DNA of 62,820 nucleotides, taken from positions 1 through 62,820 of the forward strand of contig JADFAE010000011.1 of the NCBI GenBank assembly GCA_015665415.1, read 5' to 3'. The notes below the pieces were generated by a model. That model was given only the letters and a program-made list of their open reading frames with translations, did no database searches and had not been told where the DNA came from. The stretch is from Roseobacter sp. Lineage in GTDB: Bacteria; Pseudomonadota; Alphaproteobacteria; Rhodobacterales; Rhodobacteraceae. The position numbers and the translations under genes were made by a program. Shown here in pieces: positions 53,820-61,834 of the stretch (within the stretch, counting starts at the first letter, position 1; every line of letters starts with the position of its first letter).

Positions 53820-54282
53820 TTTTGGCCTCTGATTGCTCTGACGCAGATCATGACGCAATACGCTGCGCGCAACAATAGCAATGATACATAAGGTTGCATT
53901 CACAGTTTGCGGGGCAAGAGAGCATTGCGCGCGGGAGCTCCCGCCCGTCGCCGTCGCCTCTTTGAGGCGACAGGGCTCCCGTTGGGCCAGGCGCCGCGCT
54001 TGGCAGCGCGGCGCGGTTGCGCCTGTGGCGGGCTTAACAGCGATACGGTTGCCTGGGCCGAAGCCCGAGCCCGGCTTCCCCCGTCACTTCACGGGCTGCT
54101 ACCCTGAGGATGCACGCGCGACGCGGCGGTTCAGTTGGGATTTGGTCGGTTGAGGGCTGGCTTGTCCTGCAGCTGGTATTATCGGGCGTGCAACCTGCGC
54201 GCCTGTTCCGGGCTTGCACCACCAAAACCCTAGGTGACAGATGCGGCGGGATCGGGAGGGGTGAGCCCGGCCTGCCCCAGGG
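53820..54282. other. 463-bp spacer with a REP-like element, no gene seen
   Basis: It holds the fourth copy of the bipartite hairpin element (53932-54011) and otherwise unremarkable GC-rich sequence before the ilvE-like stop. Confidence 0.55.
53932..54011 (+). repeat. Bipartite REP-like hairpin element, copy 4
   Basis: GGGAGCTCCCGCCCG, first hairpin TCGCCTC/GAGGCGA, linker CCCGTTGGGCCAGGCG, second hairpin CCGCGCT/AGCGCGG (53994-54011). Confidence 0.75.
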
Positions 54283-55146
54283 TCAGGACAGGCTGGAGGC
54301 CCAGTCCCAATAGAGCTTACGTACGCGTTTTGCGATGGGACCAATCTGATAGCTGCGGTCATCAAAGGCTGTAACCGGCGTGACCTTGCTGAAATTGCCC
54401 GACATGAAGACTTCGTCGGCGGCCTCAAAATCCTCATAACCAAGCACGGTTTCATGGACCTTTACCCCGTCGGCGCGCAGGTTTTTGATGTGACGTGCCC
54501 GGGTAATTCCGGCCAAGAAAGTGCCATTGGCAATTGGGGTGAAGACCTCGCCGTCGCGCACCATAAAGATGTTGGCGGTTGCCGTCTCAGCAACATTGCC
54601 CATAGCATCCAGGGTCAGCGTATTGCTGAACCCTTTGGCCTGGGCCTCGCGCAGCATGCGGGCGTTGTTGGGATAGAGGCAGCCTGCCTTGGCGTTGACC
54701 ACGGCGCTCTCCAGCATGGGACGGCGAAACCGGGTCCGGGTGAGGGTGGAGCTGGAGGTGGCGGCGGGCATCGGGATCTCTTCCAGGCTGATGGCAAAGG
54801 CTGTGCCCTCGGCACCCGGGGCGATCATTGTTGCGTCGCCTCCGGTGGCCCAATACATTGGCCGAATGTAGACGGCAGCCCCCGGCGCAAAGCCGCGCAG
54901 CCCGTCCAGGGCGATCTCGACCATATCACTGGTGGAGACCGTCGGGGTCATCATCAGCGCCTCGGCGGATGCATTGGTGCGGGCACAGTGCAGATCCAGA
55001 TCCGGGGTCATGCCGTCAAACAGGCGGGCACCATCAAATACCGAAGAGCCCATCCACATGGCATGATCCGCGGCCTTCAGGACCGTCATATCAGCATCGT
55101 GCCAGCTGCCCTCAAAGAAGGTCCGAATATTCTTGCCCATCGCCAT
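54283..55146 (-). CDS. Class IV branched-chain aminotransferase-like protein
   Basis: A 287-residue fold-type IV PLP enzyme. It has an MGSSVFDGARLFDG entry, a PLP lysine expected in VVNAKAGCLYPNNARML, the phosphate-binding DAMGNVAETATANIFMV and the GITRARHIKNL block. Branched-chain aminotransferase (IlvE) and D-amino-acid transaminase share this fold. IlvE is the likeliest name but substrate is not proved. ATG at 55146 (AAGGA upstream) is preferred. Confidence 0.88.
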   Translation of the reverse strand: MAMGKNIRTFFEGSWHDADMTVLKAADHAMWMGSSVFDGARLFDGMTPDLDLHCARTNASAEALMMTPTVSTSDMVEIALDGLRGFAPGAAVYIRPMYWATGGDATMIAPGAEGTAFAISLEEIPMPAATSSSTLTRTRFRRPMLESAVVNAKAGCLYPNNARMLREAQAKGFSNTLTLDAMGNVAETATANIFMVRDGEVFTPIANGTFLAGITRARHIKNLRADGVKVHETVLGYEDFEAADEVFMSGNFSKVTPVTAFDDRSYQIGPIAKRVRKLYWDWASSLS

Positions 55147-55600
55147 GATTTCCGTCCTTCTCTCTGTGCCCATTTGTCTCATCTACGACAAAACTAGGAG
55201 AGAAAAGGTCATAGTGCCAGACCTTTTTGCCGGATCGTTTTCCCGCTCATCGACCGATGCGGAAAGTCTGCGAAATGAGAGCCTTTTGTGACGCACAAGA
55301 GCCGTTCATCAGGTGAATCGATATTGTTGATACATCTTAAAGGTGTCTCCCCCTGTGCGAGTGGCGGCCACCAGGCGGGCAAGACGCATCGCTGACCTTT
55401 GCTGATACATGGGGCGGGGGCAGGCCTCATGAGGGGCCCGCTGTCAGGGCATTTCCCCTTGATCTACCCTGCGTCAGCGCGCGCCGACAGGCGCGCGCTT
55501 GGCCCAACAGGGGCCGTGTATCTTTGATGCACCTCAGCCCCTGGCGGGAGCGCTTGTTTCTGTGCTCCTGAGGCCTGGTCACAGCGCTCCGCAGATCTCC
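55147..55600. other. 454-bp spacer with an inverted REP-like element
   Basis: This region contains the ilvE-like promoter on the left and the reversed hairpin element (55474-55552) on the right. No gene seen. Confidence 0.55.
55474..55552 (-). repeat. Bipartite REP-like hairpin element, copy 5 (inverted)
   Basis: Read on the minus strand: GCTCCCGCC, first hairpin CAGGGGC/GCCCCTG, linker TTGGGCC, second hairpin AGCGCGCGCC/GGCGCGCGCT (55476-55499). It is the only copy in the opposite orientation. Confidence 0.75.
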
Positions 55601-56362
55601 TCAGGTACCGGGAGTCAGTCCGAACTTTGCCAGTGTTGCAGCCGCTTCAGCCTGCCAGCGGGTTTTCAGCGCGCCGTTGGGGGTGTGGCGCAGCCCGAGG
55701 CTCTTCAACCCTTCGAATTTCTCGGAGTCTTCGGTGCCAAAGCTGGCCGCGACCCTGGGCCACCAATATTCGACCGAGGCTTGCAGCCCCTCCATGGCGT
55801 TTTCTTCAACCAGGCGCTCCAACCCTTCTTCGGCCAGTTCCGCATGGCGTGCCTCGATCGGGGCAATCGCTCGAAACACCTCGGCCAGAGGCTGGTAGGA
55901 GATCAGCGAGAACTCGGCCAGTTGCACGGCCACCGCGCGGCCCATCAACAGGTTCATCACCACGGCATCGGCCCAGCCTTCCAGCGGGTAGTTGAACACC
56001 GCCAACCGCATGTCGTGATCCGAGCGTTGCTGGCCGATATCGGCGTCGCGCTGCAGTCGTGCGGTCCAGGGGTGGTGGTCGGCGTAGCGCTCGGTGTCGG
56101 CCCCAAACTCGCCCATGATCGCCAGCACCCGGTCAGCACTGTCGCTTTTTTCAAGCACGATCTTGGCGGCGGCAATGCGCGCCTTGATGCCGGGGCCCTC
56201 GTTGATGATATCGGCAAAGCCGGCCGCCCCGGCCAATTCGCTGTCCACAAAGGTGGCCATCAGTTTCAGCAGCGCAGCACGGTAGCGTGGGGGCACATTG
56301 GCGGGGTTGCTCAACATGCCGCCCTGGGCAAGGTAGTTTTCGATGCTCATGTCTTCAGCCAT
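55601..56362 (-). CDS. PaaA-like phenylacetic acid catabolic protein downstream of paaE
   Basis: A 253-residue ferritin-like protein of the phenylacetic acid catabolic family. It has recurrent E-x-x-H-type helices (e.g. APIEARHAELAEEGLERLVEENAM) with possible di-iron ligands, but it is shorter than PaaA (325 residues) and diverged from both PaaA and PaaC. It is the last gene of the paaABCDE-X set, separated from paaE by 25 bp. A role as an additional or replacement oxygenase component, or as an assembly factor, is inferred from the operon. Confidence 0.75.
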   Translation of the reverse strand: MAEDMSIENYLAQGGMLSNPANVPPRYRAALLKLMATFVDSELAGAAGFADIINEGPGIKARIAAAKIVLEKSDSADRVLAIMGEFGADTERYADHHPWTARLQRDADIGQQRSDHDMRLAVFNYPLEGWADAVVMNLLMGRAVAVQLAEFSLISYQPLAEVFRAIAPIEARHAELAEEGLERLVEENAMEGLQASVEYWWPRVAASFGTEDSEKFEGLKSLGLRHTPNGALKTRWQAEAAATLAKFGLTPGT

Positions 56363-56387
56363 GAAATATCCCTCCACAAAAAACGCG

Positions 56388-57461
56388 TTATTGGTCGTAG
56401 TCGACGACAACCTTGTCGGTGACCGGGAAGGCCTGGCAGGAGAGTACATAGCCCTTTTCGACCTCGTAGTCCTCCAGCGCGTGGTTGGCGACCATCTCTA
56501 CCTCGCCCTCCAGCACCTTGCAGCGACAGGTGGAGCAGACCCCGGCCTTGCAGGCATAGGGTGCATCCATGGCATTTTCCAAAGCGGCGTCGAGAAGGGT
56601 CATGTCCTTGCCCATCTGCACTGTCTGGGTGGAGCCATCCAATGTGATCGCAGCCGTGGCCTGATTGCCGGTACTGGCCGCATCAGCGGCGCTTTCCCTG
56701 CGCTTGGCGCGGCCGGGCTGGGCACTGGCAAACAGCTCGAACTTGATCTGGGTATCCTGCAGACCGGCGGTGCGCAGGGCGGATGCAATGCCCAGCATCA
56801 TTGGTTCTGGACCGCAGATAAAGGCGGTGTCGACGGATTTGATATCGATCCAATGCTCAAACAGCTGGGCGCATTTCTCCTGGGTGACCAGCCCGGTGAA
56901 CAGGTCGATCTCCTGGGCGTCCGATTCCAGGATATGGATCACGTTGAAACGCCCCATATAGAGGTTTTTCAGATCCTCCAGCTCCTCGCGGAACATGATC
57001 GTGTTCACGCCCTTGTTGGCATAGACCAACGTAAAGGAAGCCTTGGGTTCCGCCGCCAGGGTGGTTTTCAGGATCGACAGCACCGGGGTGACGCCCGAGC
57101 CACCGGCAAAGCCGAGGTAGTGTTTCTCTGCCGTGGCATCCAGGGGGGTGAAAAAGCTGCCCATGGGCGGCATTGCATCGAGCGTGTCACCGGGCTGCAG
57201 CTCGGTATTGGCCCAGGTCGAAAAGGCACCACCCTCGACCCGCTTGATGCCGACCTGCAATATGCCGTCGTCTTTGCCTGCGCAGATCGAATAGCTGCGG
57301 CGCAGCTCTTCACCGTCGAAATCGCGGCGAAATGTCAGGTACTGGCCCTGAGTGAAGTCAAACTCACTCACCGCGCCATTGGTGGGTTTCAGCGAGATCA
57401 CAACCGCATCGCGGATGGTCTTGCGGACATCGGTAACTTTGAGTTGGTGGAAGCGCGCCAT
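56388..57461 (-). CDS. paaE: Phenylacetyl-CoA epoxidase reductase PaaE
   Basis: A 357-residue ferredoxin-NADP reductase-type protein. FAD-binding is shown by ELRRSYSICAG, NADPH binding by FAGGSGVTPVLSILK and a C-terminal [2Fe-2S] domain by CKAGVCSTCRCKVLEG. It supplies electrons to the PaaABC oxygenase. The start at 57461 is chosen because it begins the barrel; longer starts include non-family residues. It starts 11 bp after the paaD stop. Confidence 0.94.
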   Translation of the reverse strand: MARFHQLKVTDVRKTIRDAVVISLKPTNGAVSEFDFTQGQYLTFRRDFDGEELRRSYSICAGKDDGILQVGIKRVEGGAFSTWANTELQPGDTLDAMPPMGSFFTPLDATAEKHYLGFAGGSGVTPVLSILKTTLAAEPKASFTLVYANKGVNTIMFREELEDLKNLYMGRFNVIHILESDAQEIDLFTGLVTQEKCAQLFEHWIDIKSVDTAFICGPEPMMLGIASALRTAGLQDTQIKFELFASAQPGRAKRRESAADAASTGNQATAAITLDGSTQTVQMGKDMTLLDAALENAMDAPYACKAGVCSTCRCKVLEGEVEMVANHALEDYEVEKGYVLSCQAFPVTDKVVVDYDQ

Positions 57462-57471
57462 GGAGCTCTCC

Positions 57472-57945
57472 TCAGATGCACTTGAAATAATCAAAGGGTT
57501 CAAGACAGTCCTGGCAGCGCCAGTGTGCCTTACAGGGGGTGGAGCCAAACTGGCTCACACGGGTGACATTCTTGCTTTGGCAATTGGGGCAGCGTTCGGG
57601 GCCACCCGCCGCCTGTGGCGGCGCAATGCCATAATCTTCCAGCTTGGCGCGGCCTTTCTCACTCATCCAGTCGGTGGTCCAGGGAGGGGAGATCTGTGTC
57701 TCGAGCCGGATCCTGTCGAGCCCGTGGTCGCGCAACGCGGTCTCGATATCGAGGTTGATGATCGCCGTTGCCGGACAGCCGGAGTAGGTCGGGGTGACCG
57801 CCACCACCAGGGTGTCGCCCTGCCATTCGACGCCGCGAATGATGCCTAGATCAACCAGGCTGATCACCGGGATTTCCGGGTCCGGTACGGCATCCAGCCA
57901 TTCCCAGATCTGGTCCACGCTTGGCTGAGTAGCGACTTGGCTCAT
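57472..57945 (-). CDS. paaD: Phenylacetyl-CoA epoxidase subunit PaaD
   Basis: A 157-residue protein with an N-terminal MIP18/DUF59 domain (WLDAVPDPEIPVISLVDLGIIRGVEW) and a C-terminal zinc-ribbon-like CPNCQSKNVTRVSQFGSTPCKAHWRCQDCLEPFDYFKC. PaaD is needed for the epoxidase, probably in Fe-S or metal assembly. It is separated from paaC by a 150-bp spacer with a large hairpin. Confidence 0.93.
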   Translation of the reverse strand: MSQVATQPSVDQIWEWLDAVPDPEIPVISLVDLGIIRGVEWQGDTLVVAVTPTYSGCPATAIINLDIETALRDHGLDRIRLETQISPPWTTDWMSEKGRAKLEDYGIAPPQAAGGPERCPNCQSKNVTRVSQFGSTPCKAHWRCQDCLEPFDYFKCI

Positions 57946-57984
57946 GCGATTATCCTCTTCGGAACGATTGCCGGTCGATAGGTC

Positions 57985-58074
57985 GGGCAGCCCCCGACCT
58001 CCCCGTCAAACCTGAGGTTTGCCTCTGGCAATGGGGAGAGGGCTTCCCCCCCCCATCCGAGGTCGGGGCTGCCC
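57985..58074. repeat. Cruciform-like hairpin between paaC and paaD
   Basis: Outer arms GGGCAGCCCCCGACCTC (57985-58001) and GAGGTCGGGGCTGCCC (58059-58074) pair with one bulge. An inner hairpin AAACCTGAGGTTT (58008-58020) and CCCC/GGGG pairs add to it. It lies inside the paa operon and might process or attenuate its mRNA. Confidence 0.65.
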
Positions 58075-58094
58075 TCAGATCATTGATCTCTGGC

Positions 58095-58868
58095 TTACCA
58101 GCTGGCGCCGGGATAGGCGCGCTGCAGCCATTGCATCTGGGTCAACAGATGGCCCAGGTGCTCTGTATGCATCGCCCCGGTGCGGCCGCCCTTGTGGGCA
58201 AACTGGCTTTCCGGAATGGAGAGCGTGGCATCTGCCAGAATACGCCCGACTAGCGTGTCATAATCGGCGCGCAAAGAGGCTGGATCCGGCGCAATGCCTG
58301 CCTCGACCATGGCGGCATCGATTTCATCACTGACAAACATCTCCCCGACATAGGGCCAGAGATAATCCAGCGCCGCCTGCATGAAGCCATGGCTTTCCGG
58401 CGTGCCGTCGCCCAGCCCGACCACGGTGTCGGCAGAGCGTTCCAGATGATAGGCAACTTCTTTCGAGGTTTTGGCCGCGATAGCAGCGATGCGTTCATCC
58501 GAGGAGGTCATCAGATGACCCAGTTGGATCGAATGCCAGGCGTCAAACAGGAATTGGCGCATCAGGGTGCGGCCGAAATCCTCGTTGGGGACTTCGACCA
58601 GCAGCAGATTGCGGAACTCCCAGACGTCGCGCAGAAACGCCAGATCATCCGCGGATTTGCCCTCGCCCTGCACGTCGGCCGCAAGCCCCAGCCACATCTG
58701 GGTCTGGCCAATCAGATCCAGCGCAGTATTCGCCAGAGCGATGTCTTCTTCCAGCACCGGAGAGTGGCCACACCATTCGCTGACCCGGTGGCCCAGGATC
58801 AGGGTGTTGTCGCCCATGCGCAGCAGGAACTGAACCAGGGCCTCATCTTTTGAAAGCGGGGCCGCCAT
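58095..58868 (-). CDS. paaC: Phenylacetyl-CoA epoxidase subunit PaaC
   Basis: A 257-residue ferritin-like structural subunit. It begins with PLSKDEALVQFLLRMGDNTLILGHRVSEWCGHSPVLEEDIALAN, as in PaaC, and ends with WLQRAYPGASW. With PaaA it forms the oxygenase core. Overlap of its start with the paaB stop indicates coupling. Confidence 0.93.
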   Translation of the reverse strand: MAAPLSKDEALVQFLLRMGDNTLILGHRVSEWCGHSPVLEEDIALANTALDLIGQTQMWLGLAADVQGEGKSADDLAFLRDVWEFRNLLLVEVPNEDFGRTLMRQFLFDAWHSIQLGHLMTSSDERIAAIAAKTSKEVAYHLERSADTVVGLGDGTPESHGFMQAALDYLWPYVGEMFVSDEIDAAMVEAGIAPDPASLRADYDTLVGRILADATLSIPESQFAHKGGRTGAMHTEHLGHLLTQMQWLQRAYPGASW

Positions 58869-59152
58869 TACATCGCTCCCACTTCGTCGGGAATGTCAAA
58901 AAAGGTCGGGTGACGATAGACCTTGCTCTCGGAGGGCTCATAGAGCGGGCCTTTGTCGCTGGGCGAGGAGGCGGCGATATGGTTGGCCTCAACCGCCCAG
59001 ATCGACACGCCTTCGTTGCGACGGGTGTAGACGTCACGGGCGTTCTTGATTGCCATTTCCGCGTCCGGCGCATGCAGGCTGCCGACATGGCGGTGGCTCA
59101 TGCCATGCTGGCCGCGGATAAAGATTTCCCAGAGGGGCCATTCATTTTTCAT
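58868..59152 (-). CDS. paaB: Phenylacetyl-CoA epoxidase subunit PaaB
   Basis: A 94-residue protein, the standard PaaB length, starting MKNEWPLWEIFIRGQHGMSHRHVGSLHAPDAE. It bridges PaaAC heterodimers. Its stop overlaps paaC by 1-3 nt, and it follows paaA by about 70 bp. Confidence 0.93.
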   Translation of the reverse strand: MKNEWPLWEIFIRGQHGMSHRHVGSLHAPDAEMAIKNARDVYTRRNEGVSIWAVEANHIAASSPSDKGPLYEPSESKVYRHPTFFDIPDEVGAM

Positions 59153-59224
59153 AGCTCAGTTCTCCTGGCTGTGGCGGCTCTTCCACGCGGGCAGAGCGCA
59201 AAATTGGTTTAGCGCCATATCGGC

Positions 59225-60202
59225 TTACTCGGCGGCCACCTTGCGGGCGGCTTTTTTGCGGGCATGGGCCAGCAAACCGTCGCGCACCCATTGACCGTCT
59301 TTCCAGGCTTTGTTGCGGGCCGCTAGGCGGTCGACGTTGCAGGGGCCATTGCCCTTGATCACGTCAAAGAATTCGGCCCAGTCGGGGTCGGAATAGTCAT
59401 AGCTGCCGCGTTCCTCGTTCCACTTGATGCCGGGGTCGGGCAGATCCAGCCCCAGGAACTCGATTTGCGGCACGGTCTGGTCGACAAACTTCTGACGCAG
59501 CTCATCGTTGGTGTTCATCTTGATCTTCCAGGCCATCGACTGGGTGGAATGCACGGAATCGGCATCCGAAGGGCCAAACATCATCAGCGCCGGGAACCAC
59601 AGGCGATTGACCGCATCCTGCGCCATCTTCTTTTGCGCAGGCGTGCCCTCGGCCATCTTGCGGATGGCGTCAAAGCCTTGCCGCGCGTGAAAGCTCTCTT
59701 CTTTGCAGACCCGGATCATAGCGCGTGAATAGGGCCCAAAGGAGGTCCGCTGCAGCGGCACCTGGTTCAGGATGGCTGCGCCATCAACCAGCCAACCCAC
59801 GGCGCCCATATCGGCCCAGTTCAGGGTGGGGTAGTTGAAGATGGAGGAGTATTTCATCCGACCATCCAGCAGCATCTCGGTCAGCTCATCGCGGGACACG
59901 CCCAGCGTCTCTGCGGCGCAGTACAGGTAGAGCCCGTGGCCCGCCTCATCCTGCACCTTGGCCAGCAGGATCGCCTTGCGCTCCAGTGTCGGCGCGCGGG
60001 TGATCCAGTTGCCTTCGGGCAGTTGGCCGACGATCTCGGAATGCGCATGCTGACCTATCTGGCGGATCAGGGTCTTGCGATAGCCGACAGGCATCCAGTC
60101 CTTGGGTTCGATCTTTTCGCCGGCATCAATGCGCGCCTGAAAGGCGGCCAGCTTTTCCGGATCATCCGTTGTGGCTTCGGATTTTACCATCTGTGCATAC
60201 AT
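59225..60202 (-). CDS. paaA: Phenylacetyl-CoA epoxidase catalytic subunit PaaA
   Basis: A 325-residue di-iron oxygenase subunit. The metal ligands are in helices such as [28 protein letters not shown] (E..ExxH) and [19 protein letters not shown]. It epoxidises the ring of phenylacetyl-CoA with PaaBCE. It is the promoter-proximal gene of the paa operon. A 121-bp spacer separates it from the thiolase gene. Confidence 0.95.
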   Translation of the reverse strand: MYAQMVKSEATTDDPEKLAAFQARIDAGEKIEPKDWMPVGYRKTLIRQIGQHAHSEIVGQLPEGNWITRAPTLERKAILLAKVQDEAGHGLYLYCAAETLGVSRDELTEMLLDGRMKYSSIFNYPTLNWADMGAVGWLVDGAAILNQVPLQRTSFGPYSRAMIRVCKEESFHARQGFDAIRKMAEGTPAQKKMAQDAVNRLWFPALMMFGPSDADSVHSTQSMAWKIKMNTNDELRQKFVDQTVPQIEFLGLDLPDPGIKWNEERGSYDYSDPDWAEFFDVIKGNGPCNVDRLAARNKAWKDGQWVRDGLLAHARKKAARKVAAE

Positions 60203-60323
60203 GATTTGCTCCTCCCTTTTGGGGTGCTGGCCTGGGTCATGTCGCGATTGCGAGACAGGGCCCCTTGTGTGATGTCGTGACCCAGAGGAGCAATATGCGC
60301 GCTCCTTTGGGTCACAATGAGGT

Positions 60324-61526
60324 CTAGACGCGTTCCAGGATCAGGGCGGCACCCTGTCCCACGCCAACGCACATGGTGCACAGCGCATAGCGCCCGCCAG
60401 TGCGTTGCAATTGATAGGCGGCTGTCAGGACCAGACGGGCCCCGGTCATGCCCAGAGGGTGGCCAATCGCGATGGCACCGCCGTTTGGGTTAACATGCGG
60501 GGCGTCATCGGCAATGCCAAGTTCTCGCAGTGTTGCCAAGCCTTGTGAGGCGAAGGCTTCGTTCAATTCTATCACGTCCATCTGTTCGATGGTCAGACCG
60601 GCGCGCGCCAGCACTTTGCGGGTGGCAGGCACCGGGCCAATGCCCATGACGCGGGGCTCAACTCCGGCCGTGGCCATGCCAACGATCCGCGCCATCGGCT
60701 TGAGACCGTTTTTGGCAGCGGCGGCCTCATTGGCCATCAGGATGGCGGCGGCGCCGTCGTTGACGCCGGAGGCATTGCCCGCTGTGACAGAGAGGTCAGG
60801 ACCGTTGACGCCTTTGAGCTTGGCCAGTTTGGCCGCGTCGGTGCCGGGGCGGGGGTGCTCATCGGTGTCGACCACCACGGGCTCACCCCTGCGCTGAGGC
60901 ACGGAGACGGGGGTGATCTCAGCCTCAAAGATGCCAGCCGCGTGGGCTGCGGCCCAACGGGCCTGGCTGCGGGCGGCAAACGCATCCTGATCGGCGCGGC
61001 TGATACCGTAGTCAGCTGCCACGTTGTCGCCGGTCTGCGGCATCGAGTCGGTGCCATACATCTCGTGCAACTTCTTGTTCACAAAGCGCCAGCCGATGGT
61101 GGTATCATAAACGGCATTGGCGCGGGTAAAGGCCGATGTGGCCTTGGGCATTACAAAGGGCGCGCGGCTCATGCTTTCAACGCCGCCGGCAATGGCCATG
61201 TCATAATCGCCAGCGCGGATCCCGCGGGACGCCATGCCGACCGCATCCATACCGGAGGCACACAGCCGGTTTATGGTGGTGCCGGGCACATCGACGGGCA
61301 AACCTGCCAGGAGTGCCGCCATCCGTGCAACATTGCGGTTGCTCTCGCCCGCCTGATTGGCATCTCCCAGGATCACATCATCGATACTGGCCCAATCCAC
61401 CTGTGGATTGCGTGCCACCAGCGCGGCGATCGGTTCAGCCGCCAGATCGTCGGTGCGGACCTGGCTGAGGGCACCGCCGTAGCGGCCTATAGGGGTTCGG
61501 GTGGCATCGCAGATGAATGCATCCAT
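60324..61526 (-). CDS. pcaF: 3-oxoadipyl-CoA thiolase
   Basis: A 400-residue thiolase with the nucleophilic cysteine in [12 protein letters not shown], the histidine in [16 protein letters not shown] and the C-terminal [13 protein letters not shown]. In the phenylacetate or protocatechuate route it cleaves 3-oxoadipyl-CoA to acetyl-CoA and succinyl-CoA. PaaJ and PcaF are close homologues; adjacency to paaA favours a role in phenylacetate. Its start lies 36 bp from a TetR-type palindrome. Confidence 0.93.
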   Translation of the reverse strand: MDAFICDATRTPIGRYGGALSQVRTDDLAAEPIAALVARNPQVDWASIDDVILGDANQAGESNRNVARMAALLAGLPVDVPGTTINRLCASGMDAVGMASRGIRAGDYDMAIAGGVESMSRAPFVMPKATSAFTRANAVYDTTIGWRFVNKKLHEMYGTDSMPQTGDNVAADYGISRADQDAFAARSQARWAAAHAAGIFEAEITPVSVPQRRGEPVVVDTDEHPRPGTDAAKLAKLKGVNGPDLSVTAGNASGVNDGAAAILMANEAAAAKNGLKPMARIVGMATAGVEPRVMGIGPVPATRKVLARAGLTIEQMDVIELNEAFASQGLATLRELGIADDAPHVNPNGGAIAIGHPLGMTGARLVLTAAYQLQRTGGRYALCTMCVGVGQGAALILERV

Positions 61527-61561
61527 GGTGTTCGCGTCTCCTGAGCTGGTGGCGCAATAAG

Positions 61562-61577
61562 CCGACCATTGGGTCGG
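61562..61577 (-). promoter_or_regulatory. TetR-type palindrome near the pcaF start
   Basis: CCGACC-ATTG-GGTCGG: 6-bp arms with a 4-bp centre, flanked by AATAA/TATTA that partly extend symmetry. Such ACCGACC/GGTCGGT sites are typical of TetR regulators of paa and fatty-acid genes. It lies 36 bp upstream of the pcaF start. Confidence 0.55.
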
Positions 61578-61733
61578 TATTACGCCTCTTGTCGATTCGT
61601 GGCAAGTGAAACGTAACCGATTATGTTGTCGAGTGTATATTCTGTAACAAGTACCGCACGCCCTGTGACTTGACGTCGTAAAGCAAGAAGGGATGATTTT
61701 GATTGCAAACAGGCTTCGGCTTGCCGCAGATTA

Positions 61734-61755
61734 AAACAGAACGATCGGTCTGTTT
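61734..61755 (+). promoter_or_regulatory. Near-perfect 22-bp palindrome upstream of atuA
   Basis: Arms AAACAGA (61734-61740) and TCTGTTT (61749-61755) flank ACGATCGG; the core is CGATCG. Only one position of the dyad fails. It lies about 80 bp upstream of the AtuA-family start and is a candidate TetR operator. Confidence 0.55.
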
Positions 61756-61834
61756 ATGGGTGGAGAACTGTCTCCTGTCTCTGGTTTTGCAGGCTGTTCT
61801 TGTACAATTGGGCGGCCTAAGGGGAAACAGCCAG

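Larger units (their letters stand above)
61527..61834. other. 308-bp divergent regulatory region, pcaF / atuA
   Basis: Both genes start outwards from here. Two candidate operators are annotated separately. No gene is supported inside it. Confidence 0.6.

Noticed and set aside
53881-54282. Small genes suggested by open frames in the USP-ilvE spacer
   Set aside because: The frames overlap the hairpin element and have no start signals or conserved composition.
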